From Sisyra terminalis (taxonomy: Eukaryota > Arthropoda > Insecta > Neuroptera > Sisyridae), in NCBI GenBank assembly GCA_958496175.1, contig OY292276.1:27298001-27362000 (forward strand): a stretch of 64,000 nucleotides of DNA, given 5' to 3'. Positions 48,101-59,889 of this stretch are shown here, piece by piece. A program made the position numbers and the translations under genes. The notes under the pieces are model-generated. The model was not told the DNA's origin, did no database searches, and saw only the letters and a list, made by a program, of their open reading frames with translations. Positions within the stretch are counted from its first letter, which is position 1. Each line of letters begins with the position of its first letter.

Positions 48101-49014
48101 CTGAAAAAAACAAGAATATAACTTTAATTATCTCAAATCTACATATTCATTTTTTAAATACAATCAATTATAAAATTTAAAATCTATTTGTTTATCAATT
48201 TATCAGAGTTGCGCTCACAAAACCTTCAACTTTAGTTTCAAAAAATTAAAATAACTTTTAAAGACAAATACTTCTGTAGTAGATACTAAACAAATAAATG
48301 TTTTGTTTCCTTTCATTTGCATTGAAATTATCGCAAAATCGTAAAAATATTTTAATAAAAATTTTCGTTCACGATGTTTCAAACTATGCTGCTATCGATC
48401 AATTGTAAGAGTTGAAAATTCATCATATAAAAACCTCACTAAGATAACAAAACGCCCTCCTAGCACATCTTAAAATAGGTCCTTATAATTTTTGTATATT
48501 GAATAATCCTCAAATAAGCAACAACTTACAAAAAATACTTTGAAAAAACAACAGAGGAACCAAGGAATTTCTCATTGATTGATAATTTCCTTAAAATAAA
48601 ACAATTATTATTTTTTACTCTGTTTTAGGATTGTAAGAGCATGTAAACAATAATGAACAATACTATAAAATTGTTCGACTAAAAAAAAAGAAGAAATACT
48701 GCAAATTCATCGTGCAAGTATTTAACAGTTCATTGACAAAAAAATTTCAGTTTTTTTGTATTACAAACGTATATCATTTAGAATTGCTGTACTTTTTGAA
48801 ATTTTAGGAAACAATATTATTACTTGTTCTTGTTTCTAAGTTAAAATTTTATCAGTACCATACTATATTATATTTCCAAGTCTTAAAAGCAAATATCATT
48901 CGGTTTAAATAAAACATCTTACGAAACGATTGCTTACGAAAACCTAAAACTTAATCTATTTATTTTCTTCATGTAAAATGTGCCACTTGCATAAGACTAT
49001 ATGCACATTTTTTT

Positions 49015-49640
49015 AATCGATAAAAGACATTAATATGAGGAAAAACTATTTTTTAGTTATGAAAAACTTGTATTCTAGCAGAAAAAGAAATTTAATTTTA
49101 ATGATCACATGACAGTCCGAAAACGATAAGTGTGCTTATGGGTCTTCTGTGACGTCACAGTACGCGTATTGAAATCGAGATATAAACAGATCATTGACGG
49201 TTACCATAGGAACAGTAATAATTTACACAATTTTTTGGCATGGAAACAATTTGTATACCCTATAATTACTATCAATGTATTCCTTAGAAATACGAAATAC
49301 AGGTTGTGTAGCTTGTAAATGATTGAAATTATTTACCATAATTAATACTTAAACGACTTAAACAACCTTTCTCTTTGTCTTGAAGTACAATTGTCATAGG
49401 AAAACATCCATGCAATATTGAAGTTTCGTATTGGGACGTAATTTAAATGCCGGGCAGCAGCTCGATTTAGGTATTTTGAATTTACTGTTTTTTTTTTGCA
49501 TTTTTAAATGAATATTTCTTATACTTTATCAAGTAAAATTATCAAATTAATAGCTGCATTATGCTTTGTTATTAATTTAGAACATTGTTAAAAGATTTAA
49601 AATTATTTTTAGATTATGTGCATTACGCCTATTGTAAGAT
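49015..49640 (-). repeat. Dispersed repeat D with CRE, inside the ATF4 intron (copy 3)
   Basis: Inverted relative to 17860 and 20190. The plus strand shows TTTAATCGATAAAAGACATT, GTCCGAAAACGATAAGTGTG, TTATGGGTCTTCTGTGACGT and CATAGGAAAACATCCATGC. It keeps a perfect TGACGTCA (49150-49157). The 62-codon plus frame at 49130-49318 is inside the repeat and is not a gene. Confidence 0.8.
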
Positions 49641-52564
49641 ATAACTAGTTTTTGCTACTTTTGTTCATACAAATCGGTTTAATCATAAACTAATTTAACA
49701 TGGTTTCCATTGAGTGAAGTTTGAAGACAAATATATTATTTCAATACCAAATATACCTAAAGTAGAAAAGCATCTACTTTGTTATTTATCAAGACTATTG
49801 TTGCAGTTATCTTTAAAAGCTCATCTTTTTCCGAACTGGTCCAAATAATAATAGTAAACTTCTCCAATTTATCTATGAAAGACTTTTGCATGACTTTAAC
49901 ACTAATAAATGAATCATTCACATTGATATTTGGTCCCAAATTTTAGAAAATATAGTCAAAATTGCACTGTAACATTGTAATCTAAGACGAAGGCCGCTAT
50001 TTGAGTATGTATGGACTTATACATGAACTATTTTTATATACAAGTGGCATCGTAAAAATTACAATACGTTCATTCGGGTCCAGCACTGCAATAATGAGTA
50101 ACGAAAATTACGATGTATTATTAAAATTTTTCCCATATTTTTTCACGTGTATACTAATTGGCATATAACATTCAAACGTCTGATTATCCTTATGTTATAC
50201 AGAAGTCTAGACTTTAGTTTTAAAATTTTGACTCAATTTCAATACTCATAATATATTATAGTATCTCCATCAAAAATACAGGTGTTTTTGAATTTGTTAG
50301 TTTTAAAATACACAGCAATGTCAGCAACGAGAATAAAAAAGTAATGAAAATAAAAATATATCACTTAGATTCTCAAAAATAAAATAAAAAACAAAGGCTG
50401 AGTTGCAGTGGAGAACCTAATTCTTAGTTATTGAACTGGTTAAAAAATTAACTTCATTACTTAAATAATACATAAAAAATCATTTGAATATAAAAATCGA
50501 ATTAATCTTATTCTTTTTCAAATTAGTAGTTCATTTTATAATAACACTGTTTTGTACAAACACAGCTTCAATTATGTAATTATCACTAAAATAAAACAAA
50601 AAGGTCTTAGAACCTTATTGAAATATATAAGGTCTATATTAAAAAGAATATAATAGCATTATTTTCTGGTATTTTTTTCAATTCCATAAAACATAATTAT
50701 ATTTATTTACATATGATATTTATTTTAGATATTTTTACATTAATAGATGACGCTGCACCCAAGTATTGAATGATAAACAAGAATCCCGAGAACCTGTTTC
50801 TGTATGCATAATAATTAATTTGTGCCACGAACTGGAAAAGTAAGATTTGTACAAAATAGTTTTTCTTATCGCCGTAACCACAAATATGTTTTTTTAAATT
50901 TGCCTCACATATAAATTCAAATAAAAAAAAATATGATTCGACATAATTTTGATTAAAGAAGTAAAATTAATTTGCTCAAATAAAACTAGAGGTCTCAAGT
51001 TTAAGGCATTTTTTTTCAAATAATAAAAGGAAAAAAAACTATTTTCAAATCAATTTTACTTAATAGCTGTGATTAGCGATTAAAAATAAATTTGTTTTAA
51101 TTTTTTCGTTTACCTAAAGCAAAAGATTTTTGTAATTGAAACTAATAATTCACGTATTTGTAAAAAAATGTGTCAAAGATTAATGAAACAATTACCACTT
51201 ATTTAACTCAACATATAAGTCGCAATAATTATAAAAATTTGAATAATTGTTCTACTTTTATTATATTTTTCACGTATAAAACAACAATATTTTTCCGAAT
51301 TACATATTTCCCTTTATGATTTAAAATTATATCTATAGTATAAATGTATGTAGATATTAATATTTTTCATACTAACAAAATAAAATCAATGATTTATTAT
51401 TATCATGCGATCTAGTTTGAGTAAACTCGATTAATATTTAAAACATTTAAGAATGTTCTTCTTACAATTCAAGGACTAATGGATTTTTCCACTTTTCATA
51501 GCTTCGATACATGTGTTTTTGAATAATGAAAAGTTTTTTTTAATATTTTATACTTTTAATAGATATTATTATAATTTTAAACCTATAAACGTAAAGTAAA
51601 TACATGTAAAGCATTTAAATATTTTAAAAACATACCACATTAAGTTGGAAATACGATTTTCATAAATACAATTTCAATAAACTTTTAACTAGACTATGAA
51701 CCATAGTGTCATTAATAAATTTCACTAATGAGTTAAAAAATTTTTCTTCTATGACTAACTATATTATCAATTGATATAAATTGATATTAAATACCGATAC
51801 ATTTACATGCAAGTCTCAAACAAGGTTCTACAATATTTTTTTAGCATTAATCATATTTAAAATATATAGGTATTAATGTGTATTTTATTTTGATGGGTAA
51901 AAATATTTTTCTTAAATAACCTCGTTATAGTTCATTTTATCAACCTTCAAACGTATATCATTGTTTGCCCTCTACTGAAACAGACGTTAAGGACAAGCCA
52001 TGATAATTTAAACTTTTAACTATCAAAAAAAAAAAAAAACTTTTTCAATGAGTATGTTTATATTTTTGTTTTTACTTTAAATAATGTTAATTGAATATAA
52101 AAATGGCAAAAAACTGAACAATTTTTAATAATTTTAAAAGTTTATAGTTCAAGCAAAATAGTTCTGTCATTGATCTAAGATTTTTAGCCATAAAAAATTG
52201 GTACGATAAACTATAATGTATAATTGATCAAAACATTTTCTTAATAAATTAAATACTTTATCGTATATAAATATTTCATTAAAAATTTATCAAGATATTA
52301 GGTAATAAATTACAGAGATGTCGTTTAAAGATTTATATGAATTCAATGGTCAATCAAATAAATCTATTAATGCTCCCATATCTATACACATACATACATC
52401 CTACAATATAAAAATTTACTGTTCGTTTGTTCAAAATTGCAAATCTCTTAAATTTCTTTTCCCATCGTTTAGACATTTTTTCAACAACATTGTATTTATT
52501 GTAGTTATGTAAGTGCGTGTTTTTATTAAAATAAGGAGATTCAATAGAGTCTCACATCAACAGT

Positions 52565-52755
52565 TATAGTGCAGGATGCTGCGGGTTGACAGGAGAGGCA
52601 TTTTATCGTTATTTTCGCGCCAAAATTGATATTTTCAGAAATATAGCGATTTTTCTCAATACTTAAGTAAACACTATATCGCTTAAAGGTCAGTTACAAT
52701 AGGTACAACGAAGGTTGTTGCGGGTTACTAGGGGAGGTGTTATTAATGTTTCCGA
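52565..52755 (+). repeat. Dispersed repeat E (copy 2), in the ATF4 intron
   Basis: GTGCAGGATGCTGCGGGTTG, ATATTTTCAGAAATATAGCG, ATTTTTCTCAATACTTAAGT, and a second motif GAAGGTTGTTGCGGGTTACT match the minus strand of 26665-26870 in order. Confidence 0.75.
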
Positions 52756-53066
52756 ACATGTTTGTATGAAAATTCAATTTACTTATTTACAGCTATTGCA
52801 ATATTGATTGACAGGACAACGTCTGCTGAGTTTAGCTATAGGCATTTATTTAATCTTTGAATAAATCTTAATCTTTGATGTAAGTATCAGATACATTCTA
52901 CCTCCACAAACAAGGATTTGTAGAGGTAAAACTTATCTAAAACATAAGTCAAATAGGCACAGATTGATAAAGAAGAATAAAGATATTTTCCAATTTATTA
53001 CTTTCAATACTCAAAAAGAAGTTTTGTTCAATTAAAATAATTGAATTTAAAATTCGTGTTTAAAGT

Positions 53067-53150
53067 CCACTGGTAGATGAGTGGTCGATGCGAGTAAGTT
53101 TTCTAAAATTTCTCGGTTTACATATTTTTCATAAGCCTACAGTCATGAAA
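53067..53150 (+). mobile_element. SINE remnant lacking box B
   Basis: CCACTGGTAGATGAGTGGTC, then GATGCGAGTAAGTTTTCTAA and TCGGTTTACATATTTTTC match the head and early body of the SINE family. The middle of the tRNA-like part is deleted. Confidence 0.5.
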
Positions 53151-56100
53151 AAACTAAAAACGTTCATTATTATACAATTATGATAAATAACCATTAAAGA
53201 AATAATTTTTATAAGTGGTTTAACAATTTCAAAACATTTTTAATACAAACCTCAGTTACTACTTAAAGCAATCTTCCTTTGAATTTTTGCTGTACTTTTT
53301 TATATTCTAGTATTAAAAGCCACAGCTTGTATCAAATATAAACAACTATTCAATTATAAAGGCTTGTAGGTTTTCTATTTCCATTGAACCTTTTTTATTT
53401 ACATCCACATTTTTGTCATTGATTCAGTAATATAGTTACATATATATCATAACTCGATCAGTATTACCTAGATTTGCTGATCAAACGAAATACAGTATAA
53501 GTATATATATTTCAAAATATCGGTACTTCAGTGGTTATTGGACGAAAGCAATCTAAATAAGGAAACTTAATTAAATGATAATAATGAAACAGACATATAG
53601 AAGAATGAAATACAGTATTTAAAAGTCCCTGGACCTTAGCGAATTAAAAATCTACAAAACTAAATCTTGTACATAATAAAAGATTTTTTTTATTCCTAAA
53701 GTTATCTCGTCTCATATACCTAAGTAATTCGGTTCTTTACATTCGTAAGGGTGCGAGACTTTCAATTACACTTTTCCGTTTCTTCTAGTCACCCTTTTCT
53801 ACTATATATTTTTACGTAAATCGCTTGAGTATAGCTAACGGAAATGTATCAATCTTCACGAGGAGGCTTTAGTACATTTCAGACTTTGGAAAAAACTTCA
53901 GAACTTTCGAAGGATTTGCACCTCTGACAACTTTAATTACTCTAATTAAGAACAACTTACTACTTTTATCAAGTATATTTTTCTAGTATTTGATATTAAT
54001 CATGTAAACTTTTGTTTATATTTAACTAATCTAAATGGTCGGCTTCTAAATTATATTTCTTTTATTTCATTACATCTGCTCTATATTTATATATTTTTTA
54101 CTTCAACTTCGCCTCCACTTCCTAAAGAATTATATTTAAAATCGCAGATTTCGGTAATTTTACCTCTGACCTTTTCTATTGTAAGCTATTATTTCTAAAA
54201 AATATCCTTCTACAAATTTCCAAGTTTAAATTCATATTTACTAGATTTAAGTGGTATTATATCTAAATAAAATTGTAAATTTGTACGTTAGTAGATTGTT
54301 AATGTAAAGTTAAATCATTTTTATTTATAATGTTTAAATTATTTTCTTTTTAAAATAATGTATGCATTTTACGCTAAAATTGTGATAACAAAATCAAGAC
54401 TTCAAAATATGATCATAGGAAGCGTAAGAATGCGCATCCCAAAAATTTTCTTATAATCTTACAAGCAAACTGATGCATCTTTTATTTTCTTTCATCTCTA
54501 AACAAAAAAGGCAAATTTAAAAAAATAGCTGAAAATATAGTATTATAGTATTATAACATTGTTGCATAGTTGAAGAATTTCATATTTAATTCATGATTAT
54601 ATTATTTTAATTGTTTTTTCGTCCACCTTATAATTCAAGATACAGTATTTACCCAAACTTTTATCGGAATTTCAAAAAACGATCTCTTCTCAACTAGTGA
54701 TTAAAGGTCAATGATCTGAAGTCTTAAGTTTCGTTAAATTACTAAAAACCTTTCAGGTCCTTTGAAATGGAGTTCTGAACGATTGAGCATTTATCAGCAT
54801 TAATTATTGTTGCTAGGTAAGCATTTAAACATTATTTTTCATATCATTATCGGCAGTTTTACCCTAATCAATTGTACCCTTGGTTATCAAATTTTCGACA
54901 TCTTGGATAAGAAGAATAATGAAAATTGAATTCTTAAGAAAAAGTCATGGTATGAACGAACTTGAAGGTTATTTCTGAAGAGTTGCAATGTTGTCTCCAC
55001 AACGTTCTGTTGCAGAAATAACTAAATGTTAATTGCCAATGTAGTGGCGTTTCGATTTGTGAAAATATATAGTTACTACTATCAGCTCGTAATTGTGGAA
55101 AAACCAATTTTCTTACACTTGAAGGGGTAGCGTTATTAAATCATCATTTAAAACGTCCTTCTTTTCAAAGCTAAACGAATCTATCAGTAGATCTAATAGT
55201 CTACAATCATCAGTTATGAAAATATAGGTCAGTATTTCCTTATGGGAGTAGTAACTTCCCTCCCGTTAGTGCTGAAACTTTCCAAGGCGATAAAATTGAC
55301 AACACAAACGTTAAAAAAATCATTATATCCATTGTTATTAAATTTTTCATGGATAATTTTTCTTTTTCTCAATTTTTTATTTCATCAAATAAAATTATTA
55401 TGAAACATAATTTATTATTAATAACAATATCGAGATAGACAACAACGAGAGTTATAATGAGTGATTCTCATCAAATACCGAACTTAGATAGAAAAGAAAT
55501 TATGAAAAATATGTTTAAAACTTTGATTTTTTTTTTTTGGTCACTTTTGTATTAATTATGTAACTAGATTTTACAAATACAGTGGCCCCCAGAATAAACT
55601 TATTTTAGACGAATTTTAAGGATGATTTATAATTTTGAAAGTGAGGGAATGGTTTTTATACTCCAAACCAGCATTGAATCTTGTTAATTGTTATTTGATA
55701 GATAGCAAAAAGTTTAAACCCTAACAATACTATTATTATGTTACAATATATAATTCCTCTGTAAAGAGTTATTTGTTGTTTGTTATTTGTGTCTTACCCC
55801 GTTAAAATGAATTACTTTTATCTCTGGATTGTACTTACAGCTATAATTTTCACTAAAGTCAATATGAATGATGTTCTCATCTTTAGACAAGAAAAAACGG
55901 CGAATTTAAGGATTAAATACGCAAAGAATTAAAAAAAATGTCTTTTTTGACTTTTGACTAGTTTAAAAGCCATTTCCTCATATATTGCCATTCACTCGGT
56001 TCAATTTGAAATGAGAGAATGACGAAATGAAGTATAACTTTAAAAAACTTAGAACATAAGCTTTTGTTACATCTGAATTTTTGTGTAAGTTTACTGTCCC

Positions 56101-57409
56101 TGACAACTTACTTTACTGTGCAGTTATTATTAAGATATAGTAAATACCTCTATTTTTTCCAATGTGAAGGAATGACGACTAAAAATGTAACCTTAAAATA
56201 ATTTTCATAATTTTATTTTGGACAGATCATACACGTGCAAGATGATTTAAATACGTGAAATAATTGATAGTATTGCCAACAATTAAAATTCGATGCGTTC
56301 ATATATTGACTGTTAGTAAAGGGGTGAGGGAATGATTCTTTTTTATGGGGCACATGTAAAAAATACATTTGAAAACGCGTTCTTTACTTTTCTTTCCAAA
56401 CTCAAAAGATTTTTGAAAATCTATTGTGTTTTTAATCGATTAGTCAAATTCGCAAACAATTATTGATTTAGAAGTTCATAAATGTACTAATCTTAAGCTT
56501 GTACATAGTGAGAATTTCAATATTTCATGAGAATTACCCCATTTTTACTAATAATTTTTCCTGATATTATTGTTGCTTCTTGTGCAGTTTATATGAATTA
56601 GTAGGATGAAATAAGAAACTCAGAAACAGGAAAATTATCCAACAAAAAATTTAATAATTGATAGAATGGGAGAAATGATAAACTATTGGAAACATATATC
56701 TTAAGTTATTCTAATGCAGACAAAACTTTGTCCCCAATCTATATTTGAAGTAGTTTCCAATATGTCTCCTATTTCTCTTTATTAGAAATTGATTAAGATA
56801 GTAAAACTTGATTTAGTTTTTCAATTTACTATAAATCAAATCAACAAATTCATCAGCCAAGGTAATTAACAAAAAAAAAATATCACAACATGAAAGGCAC
56901 TGCCTCCACTATATTTGAGGAGTAATAATGTTATCAGCGAAATTGTAATTATTATTACGTAATAATCAGCAATCTTAATCAATCAGTCAATATAATCAAT
57001 GTTGATAATTAAGCTATTTTCTTTAGCAAAATCGCCAAATAAGAATTCATCATAAAAACCATACGAGTCGTACAACAATTTGATTTGACTGGAGAAAAAT
57101 TATTCCAAATTTCTTATTCAGAAATTTTTATTTCAGGTAAATTAGAATTAAACGTACTTAAATTGTTTCTTTTTACGATAACTTCTTAACCTTTAGTCTG
57201 ATAAGTTTTGGGTTATCATCCTTTACATGACTAGCAACATGGAAATCACCAATTATTGATTTATATAATGGACAAATCAATATTTTTCTTGTATTAACTT
57301 GCATTATAAAAAATGTTGAAGTTTTGTAAGTATAATTGTGAAAGTAGCTAAGCAACACACGTCAATAACTTATTGAAGGTAAAAAGAGAATTCCAAAGTG
57401 GACACCTAC

Positions 57410-57431
57410 CATAAGATGAAATCACAGCCAT
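57410..57431 (-). CDS. ATF4: ATF4, predicted first coding exon (7 codons + 1 nt)
   Basis: Minus-strand ACAAACATGGCTGTGATTTC begins an exon encoding MAVISSY plus one base (G). It is followed at once by GTAGGTG, a good donor. The 48101 acceptor leaves AA as the first bases of the next exon, so G+AA makes GAA (Glu8) and the frame continues without a break. The ATG context (ACAAACATGG) fits the insect consensus well. Total protein is 308 residues. Vertebrate ATF4 has a longer sequence before the WMLEK-like motif, so additional or alternative first exons are possible. This assignment rests on phase, splice signals and start context, not on transcript data. Confidence 0.7.
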
Positions 57432-58129
57432 GTTTGTACAGAGAAAATGTCAACAAATCGTCAGACTATAGTTTATTTTAAATATAAAATTGTAACGGTT
57501 TACTTGTTAAATTAAATATAATAATTGAATACAAAAACATAAACTATTTGTTAGATTGGACAAATTATTTATACAATAAGTTTATAGGTAATTGTTGTAG
57601 TTTTCTTCTGTTAATAAAGTGGTACAACAATTGAGTAAAAAATATATTCAACGTCTTTTCACTAATTTCTGCGAATTGAAGACAATTTCTCTGTTCCAGG
57701 TGTAATGATATGTGAACTTCATGCTATATACGTCGCGGACGTATGACATTTGTGAGTATATGCATCGAAATTTATCGAACACTTTCACGTTTAATTCTAA
57801 CACGTTACTCACAATACGGTCAATCGTAACAAACAACAAAACGTTCAATCAAACAATGAGTTAGTGTTATTTCATAATAAAAATTGTCCACTTGTTATAA
57901 ACACAAACTTTCCGCAAAATGGCGATTTATATTTCAGTTATAATACGACCGATTGTTAACCCCACATAATCACACTGTTAACTTAACTAAAAGCTCGTTT
58001 CCTATGGCACTTAGCGAAGCTATGGTTTTCCATATAATTTTCCAAGATTGGTAGAGCGTGTATAACTTTTACAAATATATAGGAAAAAAAATGTATATTA
58101 ACACGTAATTATAGAAAATGATAATGAAT
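57432..58129 (-). promoter_or_regulatory. Presumed ATF4 5' leader with several uORFs
   Basis: Reading on minus towards the ATF4 start there are ATG-initiated uORFs of 16 codons (58033 down), 3 codons (MWG, 57967-57956), 2 codons (MK, 57875-57867), 13 codons (57765-57724), 33 codons (57749-57648, overlapping the previous one) and 20 codons (57540-57478). ATF4 mRNAs of animals are translated through uORF-dependent reinitiation controlled by eIF2alpha phosphorylation. Unlike the classical arrangement, no ATG uORF overlaps the predicted main start. The transcribed extent is unknown. Confidence 0.5.
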
Positions 58130-58270
58130 GCGCTCGCAGTACTGTGGTCGTTTCAGAAGTGTACTGTGGACTGTTGGCTAAGCAATTTCAACTCCAAACT
58201 ATGTCTGAATATGGCTAAGATAAGTGCGCTGGCGATTAAACGATGCCTGGCAGGACGACGCGGCTCGTAA
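58130..58270 (-). promoter_or_regulatory. Probable ATF4 core promoter
   Basis: A locally GC-richer block (GCCGCGTCGTCCTGCCAGGC, then ATCGCCAGCGCACTTATC on minus) lies about 0.7-0.85 kb upstream of the predicted ATG. ACAGTC and CCACAGTAC are initiator-like, but no TATA box at a fitting distance was singled out. Position relative to the gene is the main support. Confidence 0.45.
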
Positions 58271-58591
58271 CATTGTAAAATATTATACATGTTTTTAAAG
58301 TAAAAGGAGGTGATTATAAGAGTTTAAAACAAATTATCAAGGTTTTCCGATTTCAACAATTATGTCCGTTGTCTGTATTTTATAAGACATTGAAATTTAT
58401 CGTGCATGTGGAAGGTGTGTAAGATTTCATTTATTAATTAAATCACAACTTTTTTGTACAACTTAACAAATAATAAAAGCCTGGGACGGACTGGTACAAG
58501 GAAAATCGCCTGGAGGAAATTTTTTTTTTTTTAAATTTTCCTTCACTTCTGGAAAGTTTTCTGAACACTTCGAAAAGTTTTCAAATGCAGA

Positions 58592-59010
58592 AAAAAAATT
58601 TTGAAGTTATACTTATCGGCGTTAAGAAAAATAATCAGGCTGGATTTATATTAAAATGTAGCGCCGTGATGCTACAGTAGGAAGTTGCTCGTAAACGATT
58701 TGCGAGAAACTTTAAGCAGGTGAAAGCTGGTCGATTTTTGGGAGCGGTTTGCATGGTACTAAAAAATGCAATCAAGTCGACCGAGTTGACCGCTAGTTCA
58801 GGTTTTATTGTTAATCGGTTGGGGAAACCAACTGAAAAGATCGACAATGAAGTTAAAAAGTGCCAGGAAGGGATAAGTCATAACAAGCACCGTCAAATGT
58901 TATTTTATACCTATAACATCGATATCATCGAACTAAAAATTTTCAATTTTTATAGTTTGAACCATCCATATTAATACACAATAGTTTAAATATATTTAAA
59001 ATAAAGATAT
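58592..59010 (+). repeat. Dispersed repeat H, uninterrupted copy
   Basis: TTTGAAGTTATACTTATCGG, then GCTACAGTAGGAAGTTGCTC, GGTCGATTTTTGGGAGCGGT, AAGTCGACCGAGTTGACCGC, GGGGAAACCAACTGAAAAGA and AAGTTAAAAAGTGCCAGGAA. The GATTTTTGGG site is present once here, giving the empty-site reference for the MITE at 16365. Opposed 70- and 84-codon frames in this segment are chance frames. Confidence 0.75.
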
Positions 59011-59364
59011 TTTTTTGAAATTATTTAATGCAATTTGTAAAATAATGCAAGTAAAGTCGATTGATACATTATATTTTATGTTTTTTTCATATTTGAATTA
59101 AAATGAGTTTAAGAGTTTTAATATATAAATATTAGACTGGGCCAAAAAAATCGACTATTTTTTTTTTTTTTTTTGAAAAGTATATCGAAAATATTGTTCA
59201 AGGCGACAAAAGAAAATATCGGGAAGGTTTGAGCCCTTAATTTTAATATTAAAAGGTCTATCATTTTTAATTTCAATTTTTTATTTGTGCTTTCATTTTT
59301 GCGTCAATGCTGTCAAACTATCTAGATAAAAAAATTCATCTGCACATATGTTTATAGAAAATTG
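59011..59364. other. AT-rich spacer with poly-T
   Basis: CTGGGCCAAAAAAATCGACT is followed by a T run at about 59157-59174, and then sequence that could be part of a decayed element. No gene was seen. Confidence 0.35.
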
Positions 59365-59887
59365 AATTCCCTACAAAAAACGTCTCTTTAAAAATTTTCG
59401 CCAGACACGCCGTTTCCGAATAATCAAGCTTTAAACATTGATATAATTTTTAGATTTATCTTCTTTATTTTGGAATTTTGTAACTAACGAACAAATAAAT
59501 ATATAGAAATGTACAATATAGATCCTTGAAGGGAATTTAATGCTCTACAAAAAAGGTCTCTTAACGTTTTTACATAAAATCACTCTTTCAAAATTGGTTC
59601 AACAACGAAAAAAACAATAATTTAATTAATTTTTACTTCAACTTTAATTGGGAATAACTTTTGAAAAAGTGATTTTATGTAAAAACGTTAAGAGACCTTT
59701 TTTGTAGAGCATTAAATTCCCTTCAAGGATCTATATTGTTCATTTCTATATATTTATTTGTTCGTTAGTTACAAAATTCCAAAATAAAGAAGATAAATCT
59801 AAAAATTATATCAATGTTTAAAGCTTGATTATTCGGAAACGGCGTGTCTGGCGAAAATTTTTAAAGAGACGTTTTTTGTAGGGAATT
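59365..59887. mobile_element. Large foldback: ~234-bp near-identical inverted arms
   Basis: The arm 59365-59598 (AATTCCCTACAAAAAACGTC, then ACGCCGTTTCCGAATAATCA, then CTAACGAACAAATAAATATA, then TTACATAAAATCACTCTTTC) reappears as its reverse complement at 59653-59887 around a ~54-base AT-rich loop. By eye the arms differ at only a few positions. Within each arm the motif CTACAAAAAASGTCTCTT occurs twice, about 180 bp apart. There is no coding frame. It is a foldback-type mobile element or a recent inverted duplication. Confidence 0.93.
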
Positions 59888-59889
59888 TA

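Larger units (their letters stand above)
48101..57409 (-). other. ATF4 intron, about 9.3 kb
   Basis: It begins GTAGGTG at 57409 and ends with a pyrimidine-rich tract and CAG at 48101. It is very AT-rich. It contains a copy of repeat D (49015-49640), a copy of repeat E (52565-52755) and a SINE remnant (53067-53150). No other exon was recognised. Alternative first exons, as known for the Drosophila homologue, could lie within it. Confidence 0.75.

Noticed and set aside
47196..48113. ATF4 frame taken to 48113 as a complete gene
   Set aside because: The first codon is TTG inside a polypyrimidine tract followed by CAG, a clear splice acceptor. The residues before Glu8 are intronic.
58490..58530. 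GGGACGGACTGGTACAAGG as a transposon end
   Set aside because: No matching inverted end or duplication was found nearby.
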